Positions 40,362-48,369 are shown, numbered from the stretch's first letter. The stretch: DNA of 48,369 nucleotides from Bacillota bacterium (GCA_023393235.1 JAEWMH010000002.1:1-48369); one strand, 5' to 3'. The notes: a model not told the origin generated them from the letters alone. Made by a program: numbers and translations.

Positions 40362-41762
40362 TCAATTTCCTGTTTTCATACCCATATCCGACGGACGTCT
40401 GCCCTTACCGAAGCCGCTCAGATACAACAGCGCCACCAGCACCGTTCCCATCCCCAAGGACAGAAAAATATTGCTGTACAGCGCACCTTCACGCAGAACA
40501 AGCAAGGGGTTCAACCGGAAGCTGACAGAACCGGAATCCAGCAGCATGCCGATCAGGCCGGTAGCCGCTGCCCCGGAAATAAAGTTCATCATGGAGAACA
40601 GACCCATCCCCACCCCGGTTTCCTCCCGCTTCAGTGTCCGCGAGACCGTATTGGACATGGCGATGCCCATAAAGGACTGCCCCACATTGCCGAAAATCAG
40701 CATCAGCATAATCCAATACGGGGACAAACCCACGAAAACCGACAGCAGCAAAAAGCAGCAGAGCAGAAGCACAGATGCCGTCAGCACCAGTGTCGGATTG
40801 CCGCGGGTATCTGCCAGCCGTCCACCCTTTCTCCCCATAAAAGCGGTCACTAGCGCTGCCGGGAACAGCACAAGCCCGATCTGCAGCGGTGTAAGGCCGT
40901 TCAAGCGGCTAAGGAACTGCGGCGTTATAAAGGGCATGCCGAAGCTCATGGCATTAGCCAGGAAAGCGACGATTATCCCTGCCGTATAGCTGCGGTTGCG
41001 AAACATTGCAGGATTCACGAAGGGCTCGGGGGTGCTGAGCAGCCGCCAGGCCAACAGCACACCCAGACCCAATCCGGCAGTCAGGAACAGCAGGCTCCCC
41101 CGGGTAATGGACAACAACAGAAGAGATACGGTTCCAGCCAGCAATGCACCGCCGATAAAATCGATGGGCCGCGGCGCCCCTTTTTCATCATCCAGATATT
41201 TCCTGTAAAAGGGGAGCGTCGTCAGCGGCAGCACGGACACCAGGAACAAGAAACGCCAGCTGGCGAAACCTGTGACAAAACCCGAAACGATAGGCCCCAT
41301 AGCTGAACCCAGCGCCAAACCGATGGCGGAAGTGCCTAACGCTCTGCCCCTCTCCTCCGGCGGAAAATACCGGACGGGAATAATCATGCCTGTGGCCGGA
41401 ATAACGGAGGCTCCCGCCGCCTGCAGCACCCGGGCCAGGATGATCATCCAATAGTCCACAGCGGCTACCCCCACCAGCGAACCCAGCGCAAACAGCACCA
41501 GGCCGAAGGAAAGCAGATCCTTCAAGCGGTACCGGTCGGCAAGCTTCCCGTAGGTGACAGAGCCGATGGCGTATACAATCATGTACCCGGTTGATACCCA
41601 GCTCAAATCGGAAGGGTTCAGCTTAAACTCCTTGCCGATCACCGGCAGCACCACATTAAAAATGGATGCGTTCATCACCGAAAAAACCAGTGTAAAAGCC
41701 AGCACCTTCAGCAGCTTCTCCGCATTGGACGAGGCTGCCGGACGGTTATGTTGTTCCTTCAT
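40362..41762 (-). CDS. MFS drug-efflux-type transporter
   Basis: This 466-residue protein has 12-14 hydrophobic segments. It has the MFS loop 2-3 signature GKLADRYRLKDLLSFGLVLF and, at the fifth helix, the drug/H+ antiporter motif C-like ALGTSAIGLALGSAMGPIVS. The DHA2/QacA-like N-terminus (NASIFNVVLPVIGKEFKLNP) suggests proton-driven efflux of drugs or metabolites. The start at 41762 is set by GGGAGGG. It is 43 bp downstream of a MarR gene and presumably repressed by it. Confidence 0.88.
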   Translation of the reverse strand: MKEQHNRPAASSNAEKLLKVLAFTLVFSVMNASIFNVVLPVIGKEFKLNPSDLSWVSTGYMIVYAIGSVTYGKLADRYRLKDLLSFGLVLFALGSLVGVAAVDYWMIILARVLQAAGASVIPATGMIIPVRYFPPEERGRALGTSAIGLALGSAMGPIVSGFVTGFASWRFLFLVSVLPLTTLPFYRKYLDDEKGAPRPIDFIGGALLAGTVSLLLLSITRGSLLFLTAGLGLGVLLAWRLLSTPEPFVNPAMFRNRSYTAGIIVAFLANAMSFGMPFITPQFLSRLNGLTPLQIGLVLFPAALVTAFMGRKGGRLADTRGNPTLVLTASVLLLCCFLLLSVFVGLSPYWIMLMLIFGNVGQSFMGIAMSNTVSRTLKREETGVGMGLFSMMNFISGAAATGLIGMLLDSGSVSFRLNPLLVLREGALYSNIFLSLGMGTVLVALLYLSGFGKGRRPSDMGMKTGN

Positions 41763-41805
41763 GTTGCCCTCCCTGACATTCCTGAAATAACCGGCGCACC
41801 GGTGT

Positions 41806-42327
41806 TTACGGCTTCTCCTCCTCCTGCGGCTCATCCTCCCAGGCCTTGCGCAGCTTCACCAGCAGAGTTTTCAGGAGCAGCGTTTCCTCTTCGCTTAAGG
41901 CCTCCATCATCCTTGCTTTGGTCAGATCCACCGTCTCCGCAATATTCACGGCAAGCGTCTCCCCTTCAGGAGTCAGGTAAATCTGCTTAAACCGGGCATC
42001 CTGCACATCTTTCCTGCGGACCACCCATCCCCGTCTTTCCATTACACTGATTAGGTTGGTCACACTGGGCTTTTCAATCCGCAGCATCCGCTCCAGATCC
42101 GAATGGGTGGTGCCGGGATTATGAAGCAGAATCCGCAGGGTTTTGCCCTGCTGTTGGGTCAAGCCCAGGGGGCGCAGCGCCTTTTCGATCTGCTTGCGCA
42201 TGCTCATGGAGGTTAATTTCAAGAGCGAGCCGATCTGCTCCTCCGATTCCCATGGCAGAATCCCCCGCCTCACAGGCTCCTGTCGCTGGCCGGATTGCAG
42301 GCCCGGCAGGTCTTCACCCTGTTGCAT
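41806..42327 (-). CDS. MarR-family regulator
   Basis: This 173-residue protein has the MarR winged helix: TQQQGKTLRILLHNPGTTHS, LERMLRIEKPSVTNLISVME (recognition helix), RRGWVVRRKDVQDARFKQIY (wing with the DxR motif) and TPEGETL. Dimerisation helices lie at both ends. The start at 42327 is preferred because GAGGAGGGGG precedes it; an in-frame ATG 30 bases upstream has no site. A palindromic operator lies just upstream. With the downstream MFS gene this is a typical self-regulated efflux pair. Confidence 0.87.
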   Translation of the reverse strand: MQQGEDLPGLQSGQRQEPVRRGILPWESEEQIGSLLKLTSMSMRKQIEKALRPLGLTQQQGKTLRILLHNPGTTHSDLERMLRIEKPSVTNLISVMERRGWVVRRKDVQDARFKQIYLTPEGETLAVNIAETVDLTKARMMEALSEEETLLLKTLLVKLRKAWEDEPQEEEKP

Positions 42328-42357
42328 AGTCCCCCTCCTCAGATCAACCGGAGTCAT

Positions 42358-42375
42358 TAGTTCGATATCTAACTA
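42358..42375. promoter_or_regulatory. Palindromic operator upstream of marR-mfs
   Basis: TAGTTCGATATCTAACTA is an 18-bp palindrome with one mismatched pair, just downstream of a candidate minus-strand promoter (TTGACA at 42406-42401, 17 bp, TAAGCT). Its size and position fit an autoregulatory MarR site. Confidence 0.65.
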
Positions 42376-42428
42376 TCAGCTTACGTTTATGCCCGGGCTT
42401 TGTCAATGCGGGATCACATACGGGACAG

Positions 42429-42472
42429 CAAAAAAATAAAACCCGCCGGACTCAGGCCGAGCCGGGCGGGTT
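42429..42472 (-). terminator. Rho-independent terminator of ppaC
   Basis: On the minus strand AACCCGCCCGGCTC pairs with GAGTCCGGCGGGTT, followed by TTATTTTTTT. Confidence 0.88.
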
Positions 42473-42499
42473 CGTTGCGGGATAAGCGAAAAGCAAGGA

Positions 42500-43432
42500 T
42501 TATGCCTTGTTGAACAGATCGGTCAGCACCGGCACGATCTGGGATTTGCGGGACACAACACCCTTCAGCAGCGCCTTGTTGCCGTCCAGTTTCACGTTGT
42601 AGGCTTGCTCCACTGCCTGGGCTTCCTTGCCCAGCGCCAAACCTACAGAATCGCTGTTCAGGATGTCCGTTACTACGAACAGGAACAGGTCCAGGTTTTT
42701 TTCGGCGATAATTGCATTCAGGGCAGTCTCCAAATCAGCCTGGCGGGACAGGACATCGTTCACGTCCACGGCGTTCACCTGGGCAATCTCCACCTTGCGG
42801 CCGTTCATGGAGAATTCCTTGGCATCCAGGGAGATCAGCTGGGCGATGGATTTATCGGAAAGATCCGCTCCTGCCTTCAGCATGGCCAGACCATATTCAT
42901 CGGCATTGACCCCGGCGATGGCTGCCAATTCCTTGGCGGCGGCAACGTCCTGCTCGGTGCAGGTGGGGGATTTGAACAGCAGGGAATCCGAAATGATAGC
43001 GGACAGCATCAGGCCGGCCATTTCCTTGGATACGGCAACGCCGTTTTCCTTGTAGAGCTTGTTGATGATGGTGGAGGTGCAGCCCACGGGCTCCGCCCGG
43101 TAATACAGAGGGCCGCTGGTTTCGAAATTGGAGATGCGGTGGTGGTCGATAACCTCTGTCACACGGACTTGATCGATATCGGGAGCGCTTTGCTGACGCT
43201 CATTGTGGTCCACCAGAATAACCGTTTTGGTCTCGGCAGCAACAGCTTCCACCAGCCGCGGAGCCTCCACCTTGAAATAGTCCAGCGCATAGCGGGTTTC
43301 GCCGCTGATTTCGCCCAGACGCACCGCTTCCACATGTTGGCCCAGCTTCGTCTTCAGATCGGCATACACCAGCGCAGAGCAAATGGTATCCGTATCCGGA
43401 TTCTTATGGCCGAAAATCAATGTTTTCTCCAT
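42500..43432 (-). CDS. ppaC: Manganese-dependent inorganic pyrophosphatase
   Basis: This 310-residue family II pyrophosphatase of the DHH superfamily has FGHKNPDTDTICSA at the N-terminus (metal His/Asp), VDHNERQQS, the DHH motif in EVIDHHRISNFET, TSTIINKLY and the C-terminal SRKSQIVPVL substrate-binding motif. It hydrolyses pyrophosphate in the cytosol and drives biosynthetic reactions. AGAGGT lies 7 bases before the ATG at 43432; a second ATG two codons upstream is too close to that box. It is monocistronic with its own terminator. Confidence 0.94.
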   Translation of the reverse strand: MEKTLIFGHKNPDTDTICSALVYADLKTKLGQHVEAVRLGEISGETRYALDYFKVEAPRLVEAVAAETKTVILVDHNERQQSAPDIDQVRVTEVIDHHRISNFETSGPLYYRAEPVGCTSTIINKLYKENGVAVSKEMAGLMLSAIISDSLLFKSPTCTEQDVAAAKELAAIAGVNADEYGLAMLKAGADLSDKSIAQLISLDAKEFSMNGRKVEIAQVNAVDVNDVLSRQADLETALNAIIAEKNLDLFLFVVTDILNSDSVGLALGKEAQAVEQAYNVKLDGNKALLKGVVSRKSQIVPVLTDLFNKA

Positions 43433-43559
43433 GTACATGACCTCTTCTTATCCGAAAATTTCCCGCGAAAGCAGCCTCCGGCCCTACTGGTCCGGGTGTT
43501 CCGGGATGCTCCATTCTGGAAGCTTTCTTTATTATAACGGCAAATTCTTCTTATTCCAA

Positions 43560-43735
43560 TTCCTTTACAGAGCTTGTCCAAAAAAATAGCCCGCTTCCCG
43601 CAAAATCAGCAGTTGCGCCGAATGCGGATAAACGCCTATGGGGCTGCTTTCTAGGTGGGTAAAAGTCCGGCTTGATGCGAATACATGGCTAAACTATGCC
43701 TGAATGATTCCTCCAGGGGGCAGAACTAAGCAGGA
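43560..43735. other. Intergenic stretch upstream of ppaC and the repeat array
   Basis: I see no gene, clear promoter or terminator here. Partial similarity to the repeat units begins near 43730. Confidence 0.35.
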
Positions 43736-44092
43736 ATAGAGATTGGCTGCGGCGTGCCCTGAACTTAACGGAACTCCGTATGAATAAAGATTGGCTGCGG
43801 CGTGCCCTTAACCTAACGGAACTCCGTATGAATAAAGATTGGCTGCGGCTTGTCCGGCACTAACGGAACTCAGTACGGATTAAGACGGACTGCTGAACCT
43901 AACGGAACTCAGCGGTCCTTAGAGGCTAAAATCCGGCTTCTTCGGAACCTAACGGAACTCAGAAGCTCTTACAGGACTTCCAAGCATCCTTTGAGGGCAA
44001 AATCGAATTCTAACAGTCGCAAAGTTCCGTTACATTGGGAAATCCCCGAATTTCCACCTCTAAGGGCTTCAGAGTTCCGTTACCGAAACGAA
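43736..44092. repeat. Tandem and inverted repeat array (TAACGGAACTC), family C
   Basis: TAACGGAACTC occurs in forward orientation at 43766, 43814, 43861, 43900 and 43950. Its complement follows at 44022 (AAGTTCCGTTA) and 44072 (GAGTTCCGTTA). The first units are tandem repeats of about 48 bp including AATAAAGATTGGCTGCGG; later ones decay. No Cas-like gene is present and the unit interiors are related, so it is not a CRISPR array. Confidence 0.82.
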
Positions 44093-44253
44093 GGTTGACT
44101 AGCACCTTACCCGTAGCCTTTCAAAACCGGCTCGTACCTTAAAGAGGTTAACACCGGCATGCGGCGGAAAGCACCAAAGGACTATTTTATCGCAATGGGG
44201 AATACGTTTGTGAAGCAGTCGATTCGCGCCCTCCGGTATATTCTGCGACATTG

Positions 44254-44287
44254 AAAAAACGCAGCCCCCGGAGGGACTGCGCTTTTA
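44254..44287 (-). terminator. Rho-independent terminator of the YjcZ-like gene
   Basis: On the minus strand GCGCAGTCCC pairs with GGGGGCTGCG, followed by TTTTTTCAA. Confidence 0.85.
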
Positions 44288-44294
44288 CTTTAGA

Positions 44295-44408
44295 TTAGAA
44301 TACCCAAGCCCTGCTTATGATTACCAGGAGAATAAACAGTACCAAAATCACGCCAGTGGTAGTGAATCCTCCGCCTACTCCTACGCCTGCACCTGCTGCA
44401 TATCCCAT
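44295..44408 (-). CDS. YjcZ-like small sporulation peptide (37 aa)
   Basis: This short gene encodes MGYAAGAGVGVGGGFTTTGV, then a hydrophobic helix (ILVLFILLVIISRAW) and the end VF. The Gly-rich start and single C-terminal membrane helix match the YjcZ family of small sporulation proteins of Bacillales, often FALIVVLFILLIIVG-like. AGGGAG lies 8-9 bases before the ATG at 44408, and a strong terminator follows. Expression in the mother cell or spore envelope is expected from the family. Confidence 0.82.
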   Translation of the reverse strand: MGYAAGAGVGVGGGFTTTGVILVLFILLVIISRAWVF

Positions 44409-44600
44409 GTTCAACACTCCCTCTTTTGTGATAGTGGCTTAACCCCGATCCCTATCGGTTAAGTCTCCACATCCTATGTAGGAATGAGGCAATGGGTATG
44501 GACTATCGTCTATATTGCAAAAAGGATTGAAAAATGGGACGGACCAATATTAAAATCGAGAAGTACCGCAACCCACGAAAAAGAAAGGGGACAATCCCCC

Positions 44601-45560
44601 ATGACCACCAAACCCGTATCCAATCCGTTGATTGAACAACGCGCCGATCCCTGGATTCTAAAGGCGGAGGACGGTACCTATTACCACACTGCATCCGCTC
44701 CCGAATATGACCGCATTGAGCTGCGCAAAGCCTCTACTTTGGCCGGACTGGCGGAGGCCCACCCCGTGCTTGCCTGGCAGAAGCATGAGAGCGGTCCCAT
44801 GAGCTACCACATTTGGGCTCCCGAGCTGCACCGCATTGACGGCAAATGGTATATCTACTTTGCGGCGGGAAGAGCCGAGGATATCTGGAGAATCCGGATT
44901 TGGGTATTGGAAAATGAATCCGACGATCCCACCACCGGCACCTGGACCGAAAAGGGAGAGGTGCTGACAGCATGGGATTCCTTCGCCCTGGATGCCACCA
45001 CCTTCGAGCACAAGGGCACCCGCTATCTGGTCTGGGCCCAGGCTAATCCTGAGGTCCAGGTCAACTCCAGCCTGTATATTGCGCCTATGAGCAATCCCTG
45101 GACCCTGGCAGGTCCGCAAGTGGAGATTGCCACACCGGATTTCCCCTGGGAGCAGGTGAAATACAAGGTGAATGAAGGGCCTGCTGTGCTAGTGCGCAAC
45201 GGCCGCATCTTCATCACGTATTCCGCCAGCGCTACAGATGCCAGCTATTGTATGGGCCTCCTGTGGGCGGATGAAAACAGCGAGCTGCTGGACGCCGCCT
45301 CCTGGCACAAGCTGCAAGAGCCCGTTTTCACCACTTGTGAGGAAAACGGCCAATACGGGCCCGGCCACAACAGCTTCACTGTGTCCGAGGACGGCAGCCG
45401 GGACATTCTGGTGTACCACGCCAGGAACTACCGGGAGATCCAGGGTGATCCCCTGCGCGATCCCAACCGCCACACCCGGCTGCAGCCCTTCGGCTGGGGA
45501 GAGGACGGCTTCCCCGTGTTCGGGCAGCCGGTAAAGGACGGCTCCTGCCCGGGGGTCTAG
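44601..45560 (+). CDS. GH43-family glycoside hydrolase (arabinosidase/xylosidase type)
   Basis: This 319-residue protein has the five-bladed propeller pattern of GH43. The three acidic residues appear in order: RADPWILK (base Asp, about residue 14), FALDATTFEHKGTRYLVWAQ (pKa-modulating Asp) and VNEGPAVL (acid Glu). YHIWAPELHRIDGKWYIYFA and GPGHNSFT are also family-typical. Members cut alpha-L-arabinofuranosides or beta-xylosides. There is no signal peptide, so it acts on imported oligosaccharides. The start at 44601 follows AAAGGGGA. It is convergent with the HAD gene. Confidence 0.86.
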   Translation: MTTKPVSNPLIEQRADPWILKAEDGTYYHTASAPEYDRIELRKASTLAGLAEAHPVLAWQKHESGPMSYHIWAPELHRIDGKWYIYFAAGRAEDIWRIRIWVLENESDDPTTGTWTEKGEVLTAWDSFALDATTFEHKGTRYLVWAQANPEVQVNSSLYIAPMSNPWTLAGPQVEIATPDFPWEQVKYKVNEGPAVLVRNGRIFITYSASATDASYCMGLLWADENSELLDAASWHKLQEPVFTTCEENGQYGPGHNSFTVSEDGSRDILVYHARNYREIQGDPLRDPNRHTRLQPFGWGEDGFPVFGQPVKDGSCPGV

Positions 45561-45579
45561 GGGCCTGGGAGCGGCGCGG

Positions 45580-46614
45580 TCAGCCGTCCGCGCCGAGAAT
45601 CGCCGGCAGCATCTCCAGGAGGCTGCCGAACTGCTGTTTCACCAGCGGCTGCGCTCCGCTGGCCGCGATGTTGCCGCCGCCGATGCCGAAGGCGGCGTAA
45701 CCCGCCAGCCGGATGGACAGCACGCCGGCTGACGAATCCTCGATGCCGATGACCCGGCGGCGGCTCTCCGGCCCCAGGCCGAGGCCCACCCGGGCGGCTT
45801 CGGCATACAGCCAGGGATGGGGCTTGGGCGCCAGCTCGCCCAGCGTGCCGGCCTGGCCCTTCCTCATGGCCTGCCCGGCGGTGATGACGGCATCGTACAG
45901 CTCCAGCGGATCACCCAGCTGAAGGGTGCGGAAGGCAGACAGCACCTCCGGCCAGGCTTTTTCGTACAGGCCGGAGGTCACCAGGCCGATGCGGATGCCA
46001 CGGTTTTTCAGCTCCAAGAGAAACTCCTTTAATCCCGGGGCGGGGGTAAACGCACCTTCCTTGCCCCGGCCCTTCAAGATTTCATCCATTTCGTACTCGG
46101 TCACGGCAAAATAATGCCGTCTGGCCTCCTCCACACTCCGCTCCGGACAATATTTGCCGATGCAGTATTGCAGATGCTCCGACACGGAATGCCCCGACAC
46201 ATGCGGCTCATCCTCCGGCTCCAGCCGGAACCCCGGATTATCCGTCAACAGCCCGATGCTCCGCTCAATAATCCATATCCAGAAGGCCTCACTGTGTACG
46301 CTGGTGCCGTCCAGATCCATGAGCACCGCCTCAGCCGGTCCCTCGAACTGGGCGTCCGCCAAGGGGTAGATAGCAGGATGACCCATGGCCGACTTCACAT
46401 AACAGAGGGTTTTGTCCCGGTACACCATATATTCCGCTTTCCGGTCCCGGGGCGTCAGAATGTGCAGCACCCCGTCCTCGCCTCTCCGGAACATTCCGTC
46501 CCCGCCGGTTTCGCACTCCGACATACTTCCATCCTGCACAAGCTCCGGCAGGGACAGCCCAAAACCCGAAAGCAGGGTTTGGTTGGGCACCGATCCATTC
46601 ATGAAGGTTCCCAT
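45580..46614 (-). CDS. HAD-superfamily phosphatase with N-terminal extension
   Basis: This is a 344-residue protein. Residues of about 1-92 are an extension without a recognised domain. The HAD core follows: nucleophile motif VLMDLDGTSVHSEAF (Asp100, Asp102), a helical cap, motif II IGLVTSG, Lys in LAPKPHPWLYAEAA and the acidic motif VIGIEDSSAGVLS. It resembles beta-phosphoglucomutase-like or sugar-phosphate phosphatases. The ATG lies 2 bases after the stop of the alpha-mannosidase gene, so the two are translationally coupled, suggesting a role with the released sugar phosphate (inference). Confidence 0.82.
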   Translation of the reverse strand: MGTFMNGSVPNQTLLSGFGLSLPELVQDGSMSECETGGDGMFRRGEDGVLHILTPRDRKAEYMVYRDKTLCYVKSAMGHPAIYPLADAQFEGPAEAVLMDLDGTSVHSEAFWIWIIERSIGLLTDNPGFRLEPEDEPHVSGHSVSEHLQYCIGKYCPERSVEEARRHYFAVTEYEMDEILKGRGKEGAFTPAPGLKEFLLELKNRGIRIGLVTSGLYEKAWPEVLSAFRTLQLGDPLELYDAVITAGQAMRKGQAGTLGELAPKPHPWLYAEAARVGLGLGPESRRRVIGIEDSSAGVLSIRLAGYAAFGIGGGNIAASGAQPLVKQQFGSLLEMLPAILGADG

Positions 46615-46616
46615 GC

Positions 46617-48369
46617 TTATTCCCCGCTCCCATTTGCCAAAATGACCTTGAAGGTGGCGATTTTCTTCGGCTCCACCGCTGCCTCGAAGGAATATCCGTC
46701 TGCCGCCGGAGTAAGCGCCTCCGTAACACTTTCGTCCATTCTGCAGCGGAATGCTTCTGTCACTCCTACGCCAAACCGGAACACGGCCTGCTCCGCCTCA
46801 ATGGACGGATTAAACAGCCGGATGATCAGCCCGCTGCCGTCCTCTGCCTGCTTCACAGCAGATACATGGAGGGTCGCGCCGCTAGCTAACGTGAACAGCC
46901 CTGCTTCGGAGGGCATGGTTCCCTGGCCTCTGCCCGACACTGCAGCCCGTACGGGCACGGCGTAGCAGGCTGCCGCATTCAGCAGACCGGCTTGCTGCCA
47001 ATCTCCCGCATGGATGTGCACCGCATATTCGAAGGTTTGGACGCCGGGGCATTGGATCCCCTGGTCCGGCAGCTCTGTCAGCTTCTCCTCGCTTACCGCC
47101 AGCTTGATCCGGCAGGCCCGGATCAGAGTGAGCGCCAGGGTACGGTTTTCATCCTCGAAGGCCTCATATTCATAGATGCCCTTGGGCAAAAGCGCCAGCC
47201 CGTCCTGTCCGTCAGACAGCTCCACGAAGGTTTGCAGCGGGTGGGTTCCCCCTGCCTGCTCCACCCATCCTGTGGAATCCGGAATGGGAATGGGCCGGGA
47301 AATCACATCGAAGTGGGTATCCGCCCAGGAGGTATCCGTGGCCAGGCCCGTGGGGAAGTTCACCCGCAGCCAGTGGTCACGCGCCCTGTTATCCACCGTC
47401 AGCTTCACTTTGACGGCGGAGGCGCCTTTTTCCAAGGTATAGGCCAGTTTCACCGGAAGCTCTACCATAACCGTGCTGCGGGAATTGCCGTCGGCATAAT
47501 CCACGGGCACCGGGAAGCTGAAATTAGCCTCAATGGTGCTGGACAGCTCACCGCTCTCCGTTACTGCCACCTGCGCAGCCACACCCAGACTGTTGTACTT
47601 GCGGTCAAAACGGGGGGCCACATGCTTCCATGCGTTGCCGCATTCCCCTTGGTCCGTCAGATAACCGAGGCTGCTGTAGGCTTTTCCAGTGAGCTTGTTG
47701 ACGATATCCAGGGTGCCGTTGGTGTTGACCTTGACCTTCAGCAGCCGGTTCTCCATGGTGTCGGGCCCGGTTATGAGCGTGCGGATATTCCGCACCTCCT
47801 GTGTCTCCGGCTGCAGCCGGTATGCCCGGTACCCCAATCCGGGAAGCTTGGACAGCTCCACGTGCATCCTCACCCGGTGGGAATCGAGTATCGTGGGCAC
47901 CTCCCAGATGCTGTCCACAAACACGCTGGATTTTTCAAAAGCCACAGCCTGCCGCTGCACAGACGGATCCTGCTCATGGTACAAGCTGTAGGACTTGGCT
48001 CCTTCACCACGGGGAAGCTCCAGGTCCACAGAGGTGACCACGGTGCGCTCAACAGGCAGCGGATTGTATACCACCAGTTGGGTGACATCCGTTCCCAGGT
48101 GCTCCGGCGACAGGTTCCGGGCGATGAAGCCCATAGCATCCTCGGAAACAATACCGCCAATGTCCGCAGCCTTGCGGTAACGGTATTCAATATCCTGGCA
48201 GACCGCATCGGGGGCACAGCCGCCGTTGGCGTCATGGGTATGATTGGACAGCAGGTAGCGCCAGCCCCGCTCCAGATAACGGACGGGATAAGCTTCCCCG
48301 AAGGCTGAGGCCAGAGCCGCCAAGGGCTCCGCGTAATCAACCAGCTCTTTGGTGGCATGGAAATCCTGC
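46617..48369 (-). CDS. GH38 alpha-mannosidase, C-terminal part
   Basis: About 583 residues are present; the gene continues beyond the right edge. The visible part starts in the family's helical bundle (YLERGWRYLLSNHTHDANGG, with the NHTHD metal/substrate motif) and CQDIEYRYRKA. The C-terminal beta domains follow: VVYNPLPVERT, LPGLGYRAYRL, MENRLLKVKVNTNGTLDIVN, GNAWKHVAPRFDRKY and DHWLRVNFPTG, as in bacterial GH38 enzymes and 2-O-(6-phospho-mannosyl)-glycerate hydrolases. It is probably cytosolic, releasing mannose or a mannosyl derivative. The catalytic Asp domain is mainly outside the window. Confidence 0.88.
   Translation of the reverse strand, partial: QDFHATKELVDYAEPLAALASAFGEAYPVRYLERGWRYLLSNHTHDANGGCAPDAVCQDIEYRYRKAADIGGIVSEDAMGFIARNLSPEHLGTDVTQLVVYNPLPVERTVVTSVDLELPRGEGAKSYSLYHEQDPSVQRQAVAFEKSSVFVDSIWEVPTILDSHRVRMHVELSKLPGLGYRAYRLQPETQEVRNIRTLITGPDTMENRLLKVKVNTNGTLDIVNKLTGKAYSSLGYLTDQGECGNAWKHVAPRFDRKYNSLGVAAQVAVTESGELSSTIEANFSFPVPVDYADGNSRSTVMVELPVKLAYTLEKGASAVKVKLTVDNRARDHWLRVNFPTGLATDTSWADTHFDVISRPIPIPDSTGWVEQAGGTHPLQTFVELSDGQDGLALLPKGIYEYEAFEDENRTLALTLIRACRIKLAVSEEKLTELPDQGIQCPGVQTFEYAVHIHAGDWQQAGLLNAAACYAVPVRAAVSGRGQGTMPSEAGLFTLASGATLHVSAVKQAEDGSGLIIRLFNPSIEAEQAVFRFGVGVTEAFRCRMDESVTEALTPAADGYSFEAAVEPKKIATFKVILANGSGE

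Noticed and set aside
43736..44092. CRISPR array
   Set aside because: Units do not alternate conserved repeats with unique spacers; the unit interiors are related, orientation flips, and no cas genes are present.
43850..44098. 82-codon frame inside the TAACGGAACTC array
   Set aside because: Non-coding repeat sequence; no ribosome binding site, and the encoded peptide repeats with the DNA units.
46992..48308. 438-codon plus-strand frame opposite the GH38 gene
   Set aside because: Antisense shadow; the GH38 frame on the minus strand continues cleanly through the window edge.
1..48369. rRNA, tRNA and transposase genes
   Set aside because: I looked for tRNA-like cloverleaf ends, rRNA-like conserved words and DDE or tyrosine/serine recombinase motifs and found none I could support.

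Overview
The window looks like chromosomal DNA of a spore-forming, plant-polysaccharide-degrading Bacillota bacterium, most likely Paenibacillus or a close relative. The signs are a GerA-type germinant receptor operon, a YjcZ-like spore peptide, strong AGGAGG-type ribosome binding sites, CcpA-type cre boxes, Ddl and Mn-dependent pyrophosphatase of Firmicute type, MocR, LytTR and AraC regulators, and glycoside hydrolases of families GH105, GH43 and GH38. Coding DNA is mostly GC-rich. Two small secreted-protein genes (near 0.8-1.6 kb and 31.7-32.4 kb) are clearly AT-rich and look acquired. Assignments come from reading motifs, not from database searches.

Layout. 0-2 kb: 5' part of rsmD, an AT-rich secreted protein with a copper-amine-oxidase-N-like domain, and an HPr-like protein without the catalytic His. 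2.5-6.1 kb: hisC divergent from a MocR regulator whose PLP lysine is replaced by Arg, a foldback element, a PilZ protein and a small unknown protein. 6.2-9.8 kb: a three-gene unit of alpha/beta hydrolase, membrane-anchored Mur ligase and D-Ala-D-Ala ligase. 10-16.8 kb: small membrane and unknown proteins, a gerKB-gerKA-gerKC operon, and a CvfC-like HEAT-repeat protein. 17-24.7 kb: an L-rhamnose/deoxysugar block (tandem class II aldolase, iron-containing alcohol dehydrogenase, rhaA, a divergent AraC regulator, and a LytTR gene under a perfect cre), with a DUF421 membrane protein and a methyltransferase between. 24.8-31.4 kb: alpha-E protein, Gfo/Idh/MocA oxidoreductase, a two-component system and a divergent fused ABC transporter. 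31.7-38.1 kb: AT-rich secreted protein, heterodimeric ABC exporter, IF-3 paralogue and AraC regulator. 38.2-48.4 kb: GH105 hydrolase, a DUF6509-like protein, MarR-MFS pair, Mn pyrophosphatase, YjcZ-like peptide, GH43, HAD phosphatase and GH38 alpha-mannosidase running off the end.

How the genes fit together. The GH105 enzyme, rhamnose isomerase, class II aldolase and lactaldehyde-reductase-like dehydrogenase fit a route from pectin (rhamnogalacturonan) fragments to L-rhamnose and then to DHAP and 1,2-propanediol. Several of these genes have candidate cre boxes, but no rhamnulokinase is visible. Two drug or peptide export modules with their own regulators, a MarR-MFS pair and a cell-wall ligase unit suggest envelope defence.

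The most unusual non-coding structure is a set of intergenic elements of about 180-190 bp. Each has two forward and then two inverted copies of a motif of about 25 nt, with about 50 bp between copies. Five loci show this layout (three sharing one motif) and a sixth is an expanded array. The most unusual protein-level observations are the IF-3 paralogue next to an ABC exporter, the lysine-less MocR, the Mur ligase whose N-terminal substrate domain is replaced by membrane helices, and a tandem aldolase whose second half has lost its metal and catalytic residues.
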